Assembly: GCF_932294415.1 (NCBI RefSeq)
Contig: NC_065535.1
Span: forward strand, 91,962,862-92,026,861
Source: Quercus robur
Taxonomy: Eukaryota; Streptophyta; Magnoliopsida; Fagales; Fagaceae
Direction of reading: 5' to 3'
Length of the DNA: 64,000 bases
Shown: piece by piece, positions 43,900 through 56,189 of the stretch
Numbering within the stretch: the stretch's first letter is position 1
How the letters are laid out: each line of letters opens with the position of its first letter
The notes under the pieces: generated by a model
Seen by the model: the letters and a program-made list of their open reading frames with translations, nothing else
Told to the model about the DNA's origin: nothing
The model's database searches: none
Position numbers and translations under genes: made by a program

Positions 43900-45420
43900 A
43901 TGCAGTGCCTAAAACAGAGATGGGAGACACAAAAAAATCTAGTTGTCCCTTGCCAACTATGCGGTCTCCTCTGCCATTTTCACGATTACCCTTGTCATTG
44001 TTGCCTTCTGGTAGCTCACCCTCAGGATCACCGTCACCATCACTTTTATGCCTATTAAACAACGAGTGAGTGTTTGAATTTGTAGTTAATCATGTTTAAT
44101 TATCATTGGGTTGATAGAATTTGTGAATCTATGTAATTATGAATTTGTGCCCATTAATCAATGAGTATGTGTAATAATGAATTTGTGAATGTTTCTTTTG
44201 ATTGATAGAATTTCTAACTCCCAAAATTTTGAACCAATTAGGAGTCCGAAATCCCCAGTGGTGTTTGTGAATTTGTGAATGTTTGTAGTACTAATGATGC
44301 TATGATAAGACTTCTTTTGAATAAGCTTGATACTAGTTCTCTTATGCTGGGTGGCTCTGTGTTGCATATGAGATATGCTACACATATTTTGAATTTGATT
44401 GTTCAAGATGGGTTGTCTTTTATTGGTGATGGAATTGAAAGGAATCATGATAGTGTGATTTATTGGACTGGATCACCAAAAAGGAGGTAGAAATTTGATG
44501 AAAATGCACGCCAATTGTGTGTTCAATGCACCAAAGAATTGGTCCTAGATTGTAAGACATGTTGGAATTCAATTTACTTAATGCTTTCTACTGCATTAAT
44601 TTATAAATATGTTTTCTTTCATATGGCTAAACGTGGAGTATTTTATACTTGTTTGCCACATGACCATGATTGGGAGGTAGCCAAAGATATTTGTGTGACT
44701 GAGTTTTTCTCTGGTCATAAGTATTCCACAACTAATATGTATTTTACTTCGGTGTGTGAGTTGAAAATTGCAATAAATGAATGGAGTTTGCCTTCAAATG
44801 AGATGATAAGTATGATGGCAGAAAGCATGCTTGCTAAATTTAATTCTTATTGGGTTAATGTTAATGTTGTTATGGTTGTTGCTGCTATCTTGGATCCAAG
44901 ATATAAGATGAAGTTATTGGAGTTTTATTATCTTAGCATTTATGGTAATAATTCTGATTTGGAGATTTAAAAAAATTAAGAATCTTTGTAATGATTTGCT
45001 TGATGAGTATGGATATGTAGATGAGTCCCTTGTAGATAATGAAGGAAGTTCTCATATGCCTGCAAGTACTTCAAATCAAGTGGCACAAATGAAATTTAGG
45101 TTGAGTGGGACAATGTCATCTTTTGATTTATTTGTGAACAATAGTTCTCAAAGAAACATGGGAGTCCTAGAATGAAATTTGATCATTTCATTGATGAGGG
45201 AGTGTTAAAGAGGAGTGAAGACTTTTATATTTTGGCATAGTGGAAAAGTAATGGTATCAAGTATCCTACTTTACAAAGGATTGCAAGAGATATTTTAACC
45301 ATTTCTGTTACAACTGTTGTTTCAAAATCTACCTTTAGCACTATTGGGAGACTATTAAGTCCACACTGTAGTAATTGACTATAGAGGCAATGATGTGTGC
45401 TCAGAATTGGTTATGGAGTG
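43900..45420 (+). pseudogene. hAT transposase relic (unit 2)
   Basis: Near-identical to 27470-28990, with the same TAG, frameshift and C-terminal stop. The element's first 1.2 kb, including its left terminal repeat, is absent because the duplication breakpoint lies inside it. Confidence 0.87.
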
Positions 45421-46574
45421 AAATCAACGATTAGCAATTGACTAATTTGTATTTATAAAATCATTTTTTTATATTAATATTTGCTAGTTATAATTTGATG
45501 AAGTTTATTCCATTTCTTAATTCATTGTTGTTGTAAGTTCTTCAACTATGCCTAGAGATTGTACACTTCAATCAATTCTTGATGATGGGGGGCTTAATGA
45601 AGAGGATGGGAGTTGTGTCACAACTGTGGAGGATTAGACTTTTTGTATTAATTTAGTAGCCTTTTTAATTTCTTAGACTTCTTGGACTAATTTGTTGGTT
45701 TGTAATTATTCTAAACTTGTCACATGTGGGATTTATTTTCTAGCTTTTTAATTTCTTGGACTTGTTGGACTTGCAATACTTATTTCTTGGACTTGTTGGA
45801 TTTATTTTATTTTTATGTTTAGTAGGTGATTTTAGCTATGATTTATTGATTTATGATTAAATGGTTATCTTGACTAGGTGATTTATTGATTTATAATCTT
45901 AACTATGATATATTGATTTATGATATTAGTTATGGTTTATTGATTTGCAGATTTATAATTAACAAGTGATTTATTGACTTATGATTAGTAGCCTATGATT
46001 TGGATTGATTTGGCTTTTGGGCCACATTATCTAAGCTTGAATATGCACGCTTGAATCTAGGCAAAAATTAATTTGGGCTTCAATTCAAATTTTTTTTTTG
46101 GTTGGGCCACGATCTGGGCTGCGGATCACAGGTACCAAACAACAGCCTGAGCAACCAAACTTAACATAAATATAAAAACTGGAATTATTAAGAATGGTCA
46201 AATAAGCACTATTTGATAAAGTAGGTTTTATATATACACACACGGTTTTTTTTTTTTTGAGAAGCATATACACACACAATCTAATTCATTACAACAAAAA
46301 CCTATGTATCTCCCAACATAGAATTTTGCTAAAAGTAAACCAATACACCAAAATATAATCTTACTATACAAGAATACTAAAATCCCATGTTTCCCGATTA
46401 TTCATAACTTTATTACAAAACCTAATACATGCAACTCATATACTCCTCTAATGTAAACTACTTAAAAGTGTGCAATTGAAAGTACCACTACTTCACTAAA
46501 TACAAAAATCAATCCAATTTTTGTTTGAGAAAATGGTGACACTCTCAAAAGTCAAAACACCATCCTCGTCACGT

Positions 46575-46964
46575 TTATTTGGGAGTTTGATGGCCAAGAT
46601 CAGTACTCTTTGAGCCCACCATGACAAATTTGCTACAACACATCATCACATGAGATTTCTTTGTATCATTCTCCAAATACGAAAGGACTTGCTCTTTCTC
46701 CTCCTCGGTCTCAAGCTCCATGTTTGAGCAGCACATCATTACATTCTTCTTCTTAGGCTTAAAACCAACTTTCTTCCCTTTCGCTCTCTCTTTCTCTTGA
46801 TGAGCCCCTTTGACAAACTCCACTTTTGAGCAACACATCCAGAACGACTTCTTGGAGAAAAACCTACATCTTTTCTTTTTCTTTTCGTTGAACATCAGTA
46901 GTTCAGATTCATAGGATGACATGTTAGCACTGGGTGGTGCAGTTGGAACAATGTCGTAACCCAT
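46575..46964 (-). CDS. Small Lys-rich protein with three CC motifs, copy 3
   Basis: Predicts a 129-residue protein identical to that at 30147-30536, as expected from the recent tandem duplication. The upstream TATA box and the downstream flank are duplicated as well, so this copy should be as expressible as copy 2. It lies on the same strand as the VTL genes, about 3.2 kb upstream of VTL copy 3 in the direction of transcription, with the dead hAT between them. Function unknown. Confidence 0.66.
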   Translation of the reverse strand: MGYDIVPTAPPSANMSSYESELLMFNEKKKKRCRFFSKKSFWMCCSKVEFVKGAHQEKERAKGKKVGFKPKKKNVMMCCSNMELETEEEKEQVLSYLENDTKKSHVMMCCSKFVMVGSKSTDLGHQTPK

Positions 46965-47010
46965 TTTCTTTGTTGTTATAGAGAATGAATAAATCTCTTA
47001 CCATGGATTG

Positions 47011-47020
47011 CTTTATATAT
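47011..47020 (-). promoter_or_regulatory. TATA box of triple-CC gene copy 3
   Basis: Minus-strand ATATATAAAGCA, the duplicate of the site at 30583-30592. Confidence 0.6.
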
Positions 47021-49448
47021 TCAATGATTTTTACTTCCTTGCTAGTTAAGCAAATAGTCAATACACAAATTATTCAAACTTTGAGATTCGAGGATACATT
47101 GCATTTGCTGTATTTCTAATCTTTAAATCCCATTTGAATTAAAAAAATTTGATTAATTGTTAGGGGACCGCGTTAAGCAAGTACTTAACTATAATAAAGA
47201 AAAAAAAAAAGACATAATCAGCCTAAGTAGAGAGAGGATCAGTGATAGCAACTTATGCTGACAATTTTCTAAACTGAACATTCACATACTAACGATGACA
47301 TTTTGTGGGTACTAGCTCATAGATTAACAATCGATAACTTAAGTCTATATGTATTTAATAATAAATGAATACAAAAGCCAACTTTGTAATATAAAAAAAA
47401 GGAAAAAAATAGCATTTGAGTATGCCATTGAGTTGAGCTGCAGTTGTGAATGCATTAGGTTCCAACATTTAGTCTCTATCTTGACTATTATTTTTTAACT
47501 AGTTTTTTACCCACGGAAACATTCAATTATAATAAAAAAAAGGAAAAAGTAAATAATTGTGTCAATATTTTTGTTGGATTATTATTATTATTATTATTCT
47601 TGAAATAGTATTGATTATTATTATTATTATTATTATTAAAAGTGTTGTTGTTGTTGTTATTTGTATAACAACTATGACACTTAACTTATATTGCATTTTG
47701 GGCATCCTAGTAGCTAGGCAAGTCATGTAGATTGCATGCCGTATTGTGGTTATCTAAAGATCATATATTTTAATCAATCTTCTGCTACTATATTGATCTA
47801 TGTTGTATACGAAAATAAAAGAAACACAAATTCAATACGTACCATACAGATCTATTTATTCCAAAATAAAAGAAACACACAAAAAATCAAAGCCGATGGA
47901 TCTTACTCCATAGACTTCTTCACTCCAAGAAGATTAGGAACGATGTACCTTCTCTGATTATTTTACTACTCCTTTTTGGGTTTGTCTTCGGAGTCTCAAA
48001 TAAAAATGTTGATGCGACAGAGATTGTGAATAAACACATTCTTTAAATATACAAAGAATTTTACCACTTCTTCAACAATAAATTGAAAATTTTTTGTCAA
48101 CCTATTATAAAAATATATTTGTGGGGAGAGGAATATAACCATCTCGTGGATTTCGGAACAAAGAAGGAATGCCATAGGGACACTCCCAAAATAAGATATT
48201 GGCCCAAGCCTTAACATTGAAAAGCCCAATCCCATGAAGTAGTAGGATGATTTGGACCAGCTATCGAGGTAATCCAAGGAACATCCTATCGAGAAGAGAT
48301 CTAACGGATTCACAGAGGGAGCAATCTTGATCCCTTTTTCTTGAGAAACACAAAGAAGATGATATAGAACCCAAAGTAACAATCACCTTTGCATTAATTA
48401 AGTGTTTTTACCTAATGTCAGCCTCATTAATCGATGAATGACTAACTTAAACAATAAAGACACCCTAAAAGTCAATTTTCATGATCAAGGAATGGTAGGA
48501 GAAGTGTTAGATGGGACAAGCATCTTTTTGTCATTTAGCCAAGTAATGTACAGCTGGACAGGAGAAAGGAGGGGGGGGGGGGGGGGGGGAATAAAAGGAT
48601 TTAGCCCACAAAGGAGGGGATCCAGAAAAATTGAGAAAGAAGAGCGAGAAAGAGAAAAAGAGAGAGCAAGAATCTATATTCACTTTTATTTCATACATTG
48701 TACTTGGGAAGTAGATTTTCTCAATCAAAGTGTCTTATTCAACAATCTTTGTCTTTCAGTTACTTGTCTAATCTTCTCATTATGAATTTTTTTTTTTTTT
48801 TAACCTTTTCTTAGAAATTAATTGTGTTGATCAAGAACTTTTTTTTCAGTTTGAGTTTTTGAGCTCCACAATATTTATTTGAAATATAACAAAGGAAATT
48901 GGTCTAGAGCTGCAACATTATTTTTGATGAATTGCAAACTGAGTCAACCTCAAAGTCGATATCCCAAGTATGAAAGGAACATATAAGAACTTTTATCTCA
49001 GCAACAATATGTCCCACATCATCATTAAGGAGAAGAGCAAATTGCTATAAGAAGTTCATGTACAGTGCCTTCCGATTATATAAAAAAAGCCAATCTCAGG
49101 AGCAAAAGCACAAACATGAAGTACCTCTATATATCTTTTGGTCCAGGAAAAAAAAATAGTATAGTTGTTACTCTCTTAATAGACAAAGCATATAACAACT
49201 GTTTCTTTCTTCATTGCAAAATAGTTTGATCTCTCTATCTCTAGCTTCAATCAAAGAACTACCTACTCTAAAGTTAAATTTGTCATAAGACTTTATAAGC
49301 TTAGCTTTATTTGCTACTCATTACTTGCCCACACACACACACGTACATAAATACATACATACCACACATTGTTTATATTATTATGAAAAACAAAATACAA
49401 CAAAATAAAATAAATGAGTTATATGATGTAGTTATAAATAATTATTAG

Positions 49449-51861
49449 CGAAACTACATTATTGGTCTTTAATGTTTACCTTGTGAGTGCTATTGTTTTC
49501 TTAAAAGTTTCTAATGAGTACTATTGGTCCTTCAAGTTTAAAAATAAGAATTGTTTTTTTTTTTTTGGCTGAATAAAAATAAAAAATAAGAATAAGAATT
49601 ATTAGTTCTTTGGTTAATTGCTATTAGCATTATTGCCTATGTGGCTAATGAAAAAATAATCTGGCATTTTTTTTTTTTAAAACTTTCATATAAGTCTATA
49701 TGGCAATAGCCACGTTGGTGAATTTGCTAGGCTAGCAACTTAGCATGTGAGTCATTATTTTTTTTAAAATTATTTTGTTAAAAAAAATTCGACATATTTT
49801 CTTGTGACTTCCCCCCACGCTTTATCTTTCTCCTCTCCCAACGGGTGGCCCTTTAACTGTTGCTACCGTTGCTGCTACTTCAGCCACTCCCACCACCGTT
49901 CGCCACTAGCAATTAACAAACTGTCGTAGTGTCGTCGTTGTTAATGCATCAGCAGCACAAAACATCTCTATGTCCTTCGCCAATCACCGTGGATCTGCCC
50001 CGATGGCTAATCTTGAAGGATCTTTATGTATCTTTGTTCTTAAAATTTGTTTCCAATGGATCTATAAATAACATAAAGAGGTTTAAATATTTTTCAATAG
50101 TCTTCAAACATTTGAATGATTTTTAAGTATTATATTCAGATTTGCTTTCTTTTGCAAAATGTTAAAGATTTTTTTTTTCCGGCCCAACCAACCTTTGCAG
50201 GGATCAATGGTTGCCTTTTAACAAGAAAGGTTGTATGCATTGAATCCTTTTGTTGAGTTTCTTGCTCCCAATCAATAAATGTGTCCAATGAATCTTGAGA
50301 GAGAGAGAGAGAGAGAGAGATTTTTATAAGACTTTGTATGGTCAAAGGTGAATCTACTTACTTTGCCAGCAGATTGGTGTTGCCTTTGATGTGATTTGGT
50401 AGTAGGATTGGAGGTTTGGAAGACGGCGAAGTAGAGAAAGAGGAGGAAGAGAGAGGCTGAAGCCAATCTTCTTTTTTAATTTTTTTTAAAATATATACAT
50501 ATTAATTAAAGGTTATGTGGCAAAATTAAATAGCTGACATATTGTTACATTCCTAAGTTGTCACGTTAGTTTGTGTTTCGTTAATTACAGAGACAATAAT
50601 AGTAACAGAGTTTGGGTAGGAAACAAACGCGGCATGTTTTCTGTCAAGAGTGCTTACTACGTAGCCTTGCCATTGATGGAAAAATCTGAATTGGGTGAAT
50701 GCTCGATGGAAGATTGTAGAACCCCACTATGGAAGAAAATGTGGCAGCTCAAACTCCCCTCAAAGATCAGAATTTTTGCTTGGAGAGCATGCATGGAAGG
50801 ACTGCCAACGAGATTGAATCTGCATAAGAGGGGGATAAACACTGAAGTGAACTGCCCTTTATGTGAGAAAGGTGTAGAAAGTACTAGTCATGCCTTACTG
50901 TACTGTGAAAGAAATTGGGATGTGTGGTGGAATTGGCATGAGTGCTCGATTAGCTTGCTGGCAGAGAATAAAACTTTTGTGGATGTTGCTTTGCAGATTT
51001 TGAGCAGGGGAACACCTCATGATCTGGAAACTCTTTGTGTCACGGCTTGGTCTATATGGTATAGAAGGAATAAAATGGTCCATGAATCCCTTTGCCTTGC
51101 TCCATCCCAAATCTGGGGGTTTGCGCAACGAACCCAAGAGGATTACAAAGGAGCTTTGGTTGTACACCAAATAAGACAGTAGCATTCAGATGTTGGGTGG
51201 ACAGCACCACCCCCGGGTTTTTACAAGATAAATGTTGATGGTGCAATTGATGAGAATAGAAGGTTGTCCAGTGTGGGTGTGATCATTAGGGACTGTGAGG
51301 GAAGGGTAGTAGTAGCAAGAAGCAAGGTGTTGAATGGAATGTATGAAGTAGAAACAACTGAAGCTTTTGCAGTTGAAGAAGGTATCCTTCTTGCCCGTGA
51401 AAGAGGACTCAATCAAGTTGTCATAGAGTCGGACTCTTTGTCAGTTATCCAGGCTATCAATACAAACTCAAACATGGGAGAGCTGGGTTCAATTATTCAA
51501 GGAATCAGTGGCTTACTAAGGGAGTTTAGAAGCTGGAATGTGAAGCATCTGAAAAGGGAATTCAACAGAGCTGCGCATGAATTAGCACAGTTAGCAAAAG
51601 TTGCTGGGGCTACTCAGTCATGGGATGGAATAGACCCACCTTTGCTGCAAAGTTTGCTCATCTTTGATAGGGCGAAGTGTTAGTTTATTGTATTTTGTCT
51701 TTTCTCCCCTCTGTTGTACTTCAATTTCAGATTCAGTTAAATGAGAATTGAGTTTTTCCTCTCAAAAAAAAAAAAAAAAAAAAAATAGTAACAGAGTTAA
51801 TAAGTCAGTTTGTGTTTTGTTAACCACAAAGACAATAATATTAATAGAGTTAACAGATTCT

Positions 51862-51894
<33 letters not shown>

Positions 51895-52013
51895 AGAGTT
51901 AAAAAAAAGACTAATAGTGTTTATTTTTTAAACTTAAGAATAGCACTCACTTGAAGCTTAAGAATCTAATTACGCTCATAAAATAAACTTTAAGGACTAA
52001 TAATGTAGTTTCG
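49449..52013. mobile_element. TIR element of unit 2, with LINE inserted
   Basis: The left end CGAAACTACATTATTGGTCT and the right end ...AATAATGTAGTTTCG form inverted repeats extending about 45 bp with mismatches (GTTTA, GAGTGCTATT). This is the CACTA-free sister of 33013-41680. It holds the exon-like segment with a signal peptide near 50362-50466; in this unit the GA run after it is longer. A LINE sits at 50611-51784. Confidence 0.62.
50611..51784 (+). pseudogene. Young 5'-truncated L1 LINE (zf-RVT and RNase H)
   Basis: The 3' third of an L1 ORF2. SVKSAYYVALP, LPSKIRIFAWRACMEGLPTR, CPLCEKGVESTSHALLYCE and AWSIWYRRNKMVH make the zf-RVT region. After one in-frame TAG (51180-51182) the same frame continues as an RNase H domain: GFYKINVDGAIDE, VGVIIRDCEGRVV, AFAVEEGILLA, VVIESDSLSVIQAI and NRAAHELAQLA, ending TAG at 51681. 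A 21-bp A tail (51764-51784) and a target-site duplication of 13-15 bp, AATAGTAACAGAG(TT), at 50598 and 51784, frame the insertion. Unit 1 shows the empty site near 34170-34185. Confidence 0.93.
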
Positions 52014-52416
52014 TCATAATAATTCTTTGCTCGTCAATGTTGGCGCTTTTAATATTTGTGTTAGCATATAATTTAATTTTAAAAAAACTTTTGCTCTCCA
52101 AAAGCAATGAAAAAGTCTTTGAGAAAACAATGATGCAAAAAGGGGAAGGTTTTTGCAAATTAAGATTACCAAATAACATTTATAAAAAGAAAAAAGGAAA
52201 AGAAAAAAAAGAAAAAAACCCAATACCACTACCTGTTTAATTACAAACATTAAAGTTATGTGTACATGCAAATTGATAGAAAGATTGCAACACAAAAAGG
52301 TAAAACCTTGGAAGAGAACTCAAACCTTGTAAAGGGTTTTGCACTGTTGTTCCTCTGGCAAGAAGAAACTTATTCATGGTGAGGAATGATATCTAGAATA
52401 GGTTTAAATGGAAAAT

Positions 52417-52552
<136 letters not shown>

Positions 52553-53904
52553 TTATATATATCTCAAAATCAAGTAAAGAATACCCTAAGAGAAGATTTC
52601 TTGAAGAGAGAACTCCAATAAGAGTCTTATTTCTATAATAAATCCTACATATTGATGTTGGGTACAACTTTCCCTCCATGTTTTTTTTTTTTTTTAACTA
52701 AGAAAATGATTACTAATTAAGTGATTTGCAACCTTTTTAGGAATATAATTATCTGCTCTCTGTTGTGTGGACTAATGATAAATTTGTTAGAGAAGCCTAA
52801 AATATAATATGTACTTTTTCTTTATTATTTTTTTTATGAGAGTAGACCACAAACTAAGGAGTCCTATTCTATTCAAAATCTATTATCAACTTTTTTTTCC
52901 CAAATGTATAAACATTTCACACGACTTTCATTGAGATAAACTTGTGCATCACACCGACTAGTGACTAGTAATTGTTATATGTTGGATGCATGTTTTTGTA
53001 TACAATACAAGCCATTTAATAGCATTTTTTTTTCATGCATTATTTGAGCTCTCTTTGTTGTGATTTGAGCTTGAATTTCAATAATTTTTTTTAATTGCAA
53101 TGACAGGTACACATAGTTATATATTTTAAAAATCTAATCGTTGGTTTGCATATTCTTTATATTTTTAACATGCATTTTAAATTTTATTCAAATCAGATAC
53201 TAATTATTATTTTATTCACAAACGTATTTTTTATGCATAAGACTATAAAATTAAACTTAAAGTTTTAACATTTGATTAATGACATGGTTATTGATTTTTG
53301 ATTTTCTTAAAATTTTGCAAATATCGAGAATATAATAAGAAAATGCAATCTAATGGTGAATTTTTCAAAATTCACATTCAATAAAAAAGATATAAGGGAA
53401 TAAATTTAAAGGGTTTCACTTTGGAGAGAAATTTTATCCTTAAGTTAAATGAGAATCAATGAATGCCATTATGATTGTTCTTTCACCATTTTGCATTATT
53501 CTCTAAGCTTTCATTTGACCAATAGAAATATGAGACTTTTTAATTTATTTGTGTATGTAGTTCTACAAGATAGGAATGCTACAAGATCAAACATATGTTG
53601 AAACTAAGGGTGAGTTTGGTTCAGCTTTTAGAAAAAGTGCATAATGAAAAAGTAGAGTTTTGTAAAAGTGCATAATGTAAAAAGTGGAGTTTCAAAAAGC
53701 TGAGTGTTTGGTAAAAACTGTTAAAAAGTGCATAATGAAAAAGCTGAGTGTTTGGTAAAAGCTGATAAAAGTGGCTTTTTGAGGGGTAAATGACCAAAAA
53801 GGACAATGTATATATAAGGAAATTTATTTCAAATTTTTTTTTTTTTTTATGTGAGTTTGTTTCATACTTAAATCAATTACTTCATCATACTTAAATCAAT
53901 TTTT

Positions 53905-54290
53905 CTCTTTCTAAAAAAATTATTTTTTTCTTACCAATATTAGCTAATAATAATCTACCACTTAAGATTTATTGTGAAAGTATTGTAAAAATATTGTGAT
54001 AAAAATTGATAGTAATTTTAATTTTAACATACTAGTAAAATTATTTTTTTCTCTTTCTAAAAAAATTATTTTTTTCTTACCAATATTAGCTAATAATAAT
54101 CTACCACTTAAGATTTATTGTGAAAGTATTGTAAAAATATTGTGATAAAAATTGATAGTAATTTTAATTTTAACATACTAGTAAAATTATTTTTTTCTCT
54201 TTCTAAAAAAATTATTTTTTTTCTCACAAGTATTAGCTAATAATAACCTACTACTTAACATTTATTGTGAAAATATTGTGACAACATTTC
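53905..54290. repeat. 146-bp tandem repeat, about 2.6 copies
   Basis: CTCTTTCTAAAAAAATTATT starts units at 53905, 54051 and 54197. Each unit continues TTACCAATATTAGCTAATAA and ends ACATACTAGTAAAATTATTT. The first two copies are almost identical. It lies inside the PIF-like element. Confidence 0.9.
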
Positions 54291-54789
54291 CTTTTTTATC
54301 TCTTTTTTTCTCTCCACACACGTGGCTCCCCTTACTTTTTTTTTTTTTTTCCTCTCTTTTTTTCTCCTCCACACACGTACCCACACTCTTTTCTTTTTTC
54401 TTTTTTTTTTCCTCCTTTCCTCTTTAATTCATTTCTTCATACCACTTCCTCTTCAGTCCAGAACGTTCCACCACTCCTCCTTTTTTTTTTTTTTTTTTCC
54501 TCCTTTCCTCTTCAGTCCAGAACGTTCCACCACAGCTCTCCTTCTTTTTTTTTTCCTCCTTTCCTCTTTAATTCATTTCATACCACTTCCTCTTCAGTCC
54601 AGAACGTTCCACCACAGCTCTCCTTCTTTTTTTTTTTTTTTTTTTTTTTTTTCCTCTTAGCACTTCAAAACGAACGGAGGACTTTTTTTTTTCCTCAATC
54701 CTTTTCTTTCCAGAATTTTTTTTTTCATTCGTTCGTTCCATAGTGAGCTGAACCAAACTCACCCAACTCCAGAGTAAATCTGTATCCTT

Positions 54790-54972
54790 TTCTTTGCAGA
54801 ATTTTTTTTTCCCGTCCTTTTCGTTCGTTCCTTTTCTTGTCAGATCAGCTTCTATTCCGAAGACGGCGATGGCGGGGACTGTTTCGGTGTCGATCGCTTT
54901 GATGATTGCGTTCCCAGCGTGTTCTAAGAGCCACCGGAACTCATCCACCGCAAGATGGGTAACAAACTCCAT
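54790..54972 (-). other. Possible captured coding segment
   Basis: A GC-richer minus-strand frame beginning ATG at 54972. It encodes about 55 ordinary-looking residues including THLAVDEFRWLLEHAGNAI and AIDTETVPAIAVFGIEADL, then runs into low-complexity Lys-rich sequence. Composition contrasts with the T-rich surroundings. I do not recognise the source, and splice sites are not convincing. Confidence 0.3.
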
Positions 54973-54993
54973 TTGAAAGATTTTGCTACATTC

Positions 54994-55030
<37 letters not shown>

Positions 55031-55503
55031 ATTTTGAGGAATCCTAATTTGCAAAGGATTGATTTTTTTTTTTTCCTTAGCTGATTTGGGAATTTATTAT
55101 AGATTTTTTTGTGTTTGGATTTGGAAATTTGTTGGGAGAGCAGAGAGATTATTTGGGAATTTGTTATAGATTTTTTTTGTGTTTGGAGTTGGAAATTTAT
55201 TGGGAGAGCAGAGAGATGAGATGAGAATGGATGATTTATCAAGGATAATTTCGTAATTTTTGGAAGAGCCCAACGGCTCAAAATCAAAACGCGCATAAGT
55301 TTTTGTTTATGGACCTCCAGAGCTCCATAAACTCAAACGCGCGTTTCTTCACAAATATAAAACGCAACTTTTTCCAAAAAGTTGCGTTTTATACTTACCA
55401 AACACTATTTTCGGTCTGGCTTTTTTGAAAACGCGCGTTTTGAGCTGAAAATGCTGAAACAAACGGGCACTAAGATAAAAAGACTTGAAAAACTAGCATA
55501 TGG

Positions 55504-56088
55504 TTACAATCCAGCGGAATCAAGAAGTTTGGTAAAGCCATAACTAACTCCCATGGCCACCAAACCTCCAAGTAACACCCTTAACGAGGACTTCACAGCC
55601 GTCCCAGCTGGAATAGAACCTAACCCTCCAAACAATAACAAGGCAAAGCTTACAACCGCTATTATCAACCCTACCCTCACACAATTCTTTACAAACTGTA
55701 CCCCTAATAATAGCCATACACAAGCTCCCACGAGAAATGAAAATGCTGTGTCTATTGACAATCCATGCCAAGGGTTTGACAATTTCTCCTTCTCAGCGTC
55801 TAACTCCTCGACTCCCATGTTCTCAATGCTACACTCTCTCTTCATTTGTGCATTATCTATGTAATATTTTGAGCAAGCTGAGATGAACTCTCCTATAGCC
55901 ATACTACAAGCTCCTGCAACCAACCATGAAACTCCACTAAAGATCGCAGTCTTATCTTTTAAGACAGCTCCAATTAAAATCATATAGGATGGAAAGTAAA
56001 GCAACGCATCACTGTAACCCAAGATGGTGGTTCGTAGCCATTGTCCCCTTTTGGTGTGGTCTAGGTCTTGAGCTTGATGGGCTGCCAT
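55504..56088 (-). CDS. Vacuolar iron transporter-like protein (VTL), copy 4
   Basis: A 194-residue VTL/nodulin-21-like member of the VIT family, with five predicted membrane segments as in copy 3. It has the family LGYSD context with Gly24 and Asp27, CSMAIGEF at 61-68, and C-terminal SYGFTKLLDSAGL. The start ATG at 56088 (MAAHQAQ) is the first in frame; upstream codons lack similarity. Differences from copy 3 are His4, Asp10, Gly24, Lys74, Asn79 and Ala164. It keeps an ordinary upstream region with a TATA box about 90 bp before the ATG, so it is the best candidate for the expressed VTL gene in this window. Length is a little short for the family but complete. Confidence 0.9.
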   Translation of the reverse strand: MAAHQAQDLDHTKRGQWLRTTILGYSDALLYFPSYMILIGAVLKDKTAIFSGVSWLVAGACSMAIGEFISACSKYYIDNAQMKRECSIENMGVEELDAEKEKLSNPWHGLSIDTAFSFLVGACVWLLLGVQFVKNCVRVGLIIAVVSFALLLFGGLGSIPAGTAVKSSLRVLLGGLVAMGVSYGFTKLLDSAGL

Positions 56089-56173
56089 TGAAGAAATGTT
56101 GTGGAAAAGCAAAGAAGCTATGATTATACGGAAGAAGGTTATGATAATGAGTCCATGGAGGACACGTTCTCTG

Positions 56174-56184
56174 GTTATTTATAA
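56174..56184 (-). promoter_or_regulatory. TATA box of VTL copy 4
   Basis: Minus-strand GTTATAAATAACC about 90 bp upstream of the ATG at 56088. The corresponding sequence is absent upstream of VTL copy 3. Confidence 0.6.
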
Positions 56185-56189
56185 CGCAA

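Larger units (their letters stand above)
53608..55470. mobile_element. PIF/Harbinger-like non-autonomous element
   Basis: Flanked by TAA on both sides (53605-53607 and 55471-55473). Terminal repeats are GGGTGAGTTTGGTTCAGC on the left and, reverse-complemented, GTGCCCGTTTGTTTCAGC on the right. Unit 1 reads straight through the site (ACTAAGATAAA near 43132). A 3-bp TAA target and GTTTGG-type ends fit the Tourist/PIF-Harbinger group. It is 1863 bp long with no transposase, and contains two tandem-repeat regions and a GC-richer open segment that may be captured host sequence. Confidence 0.82.

Noticed and set aside
54322-54660. Phe/Leu-rich 112-codon frame
   Set aside because: Product of polypyrimidine tracts in a transposon; no start context or homology.
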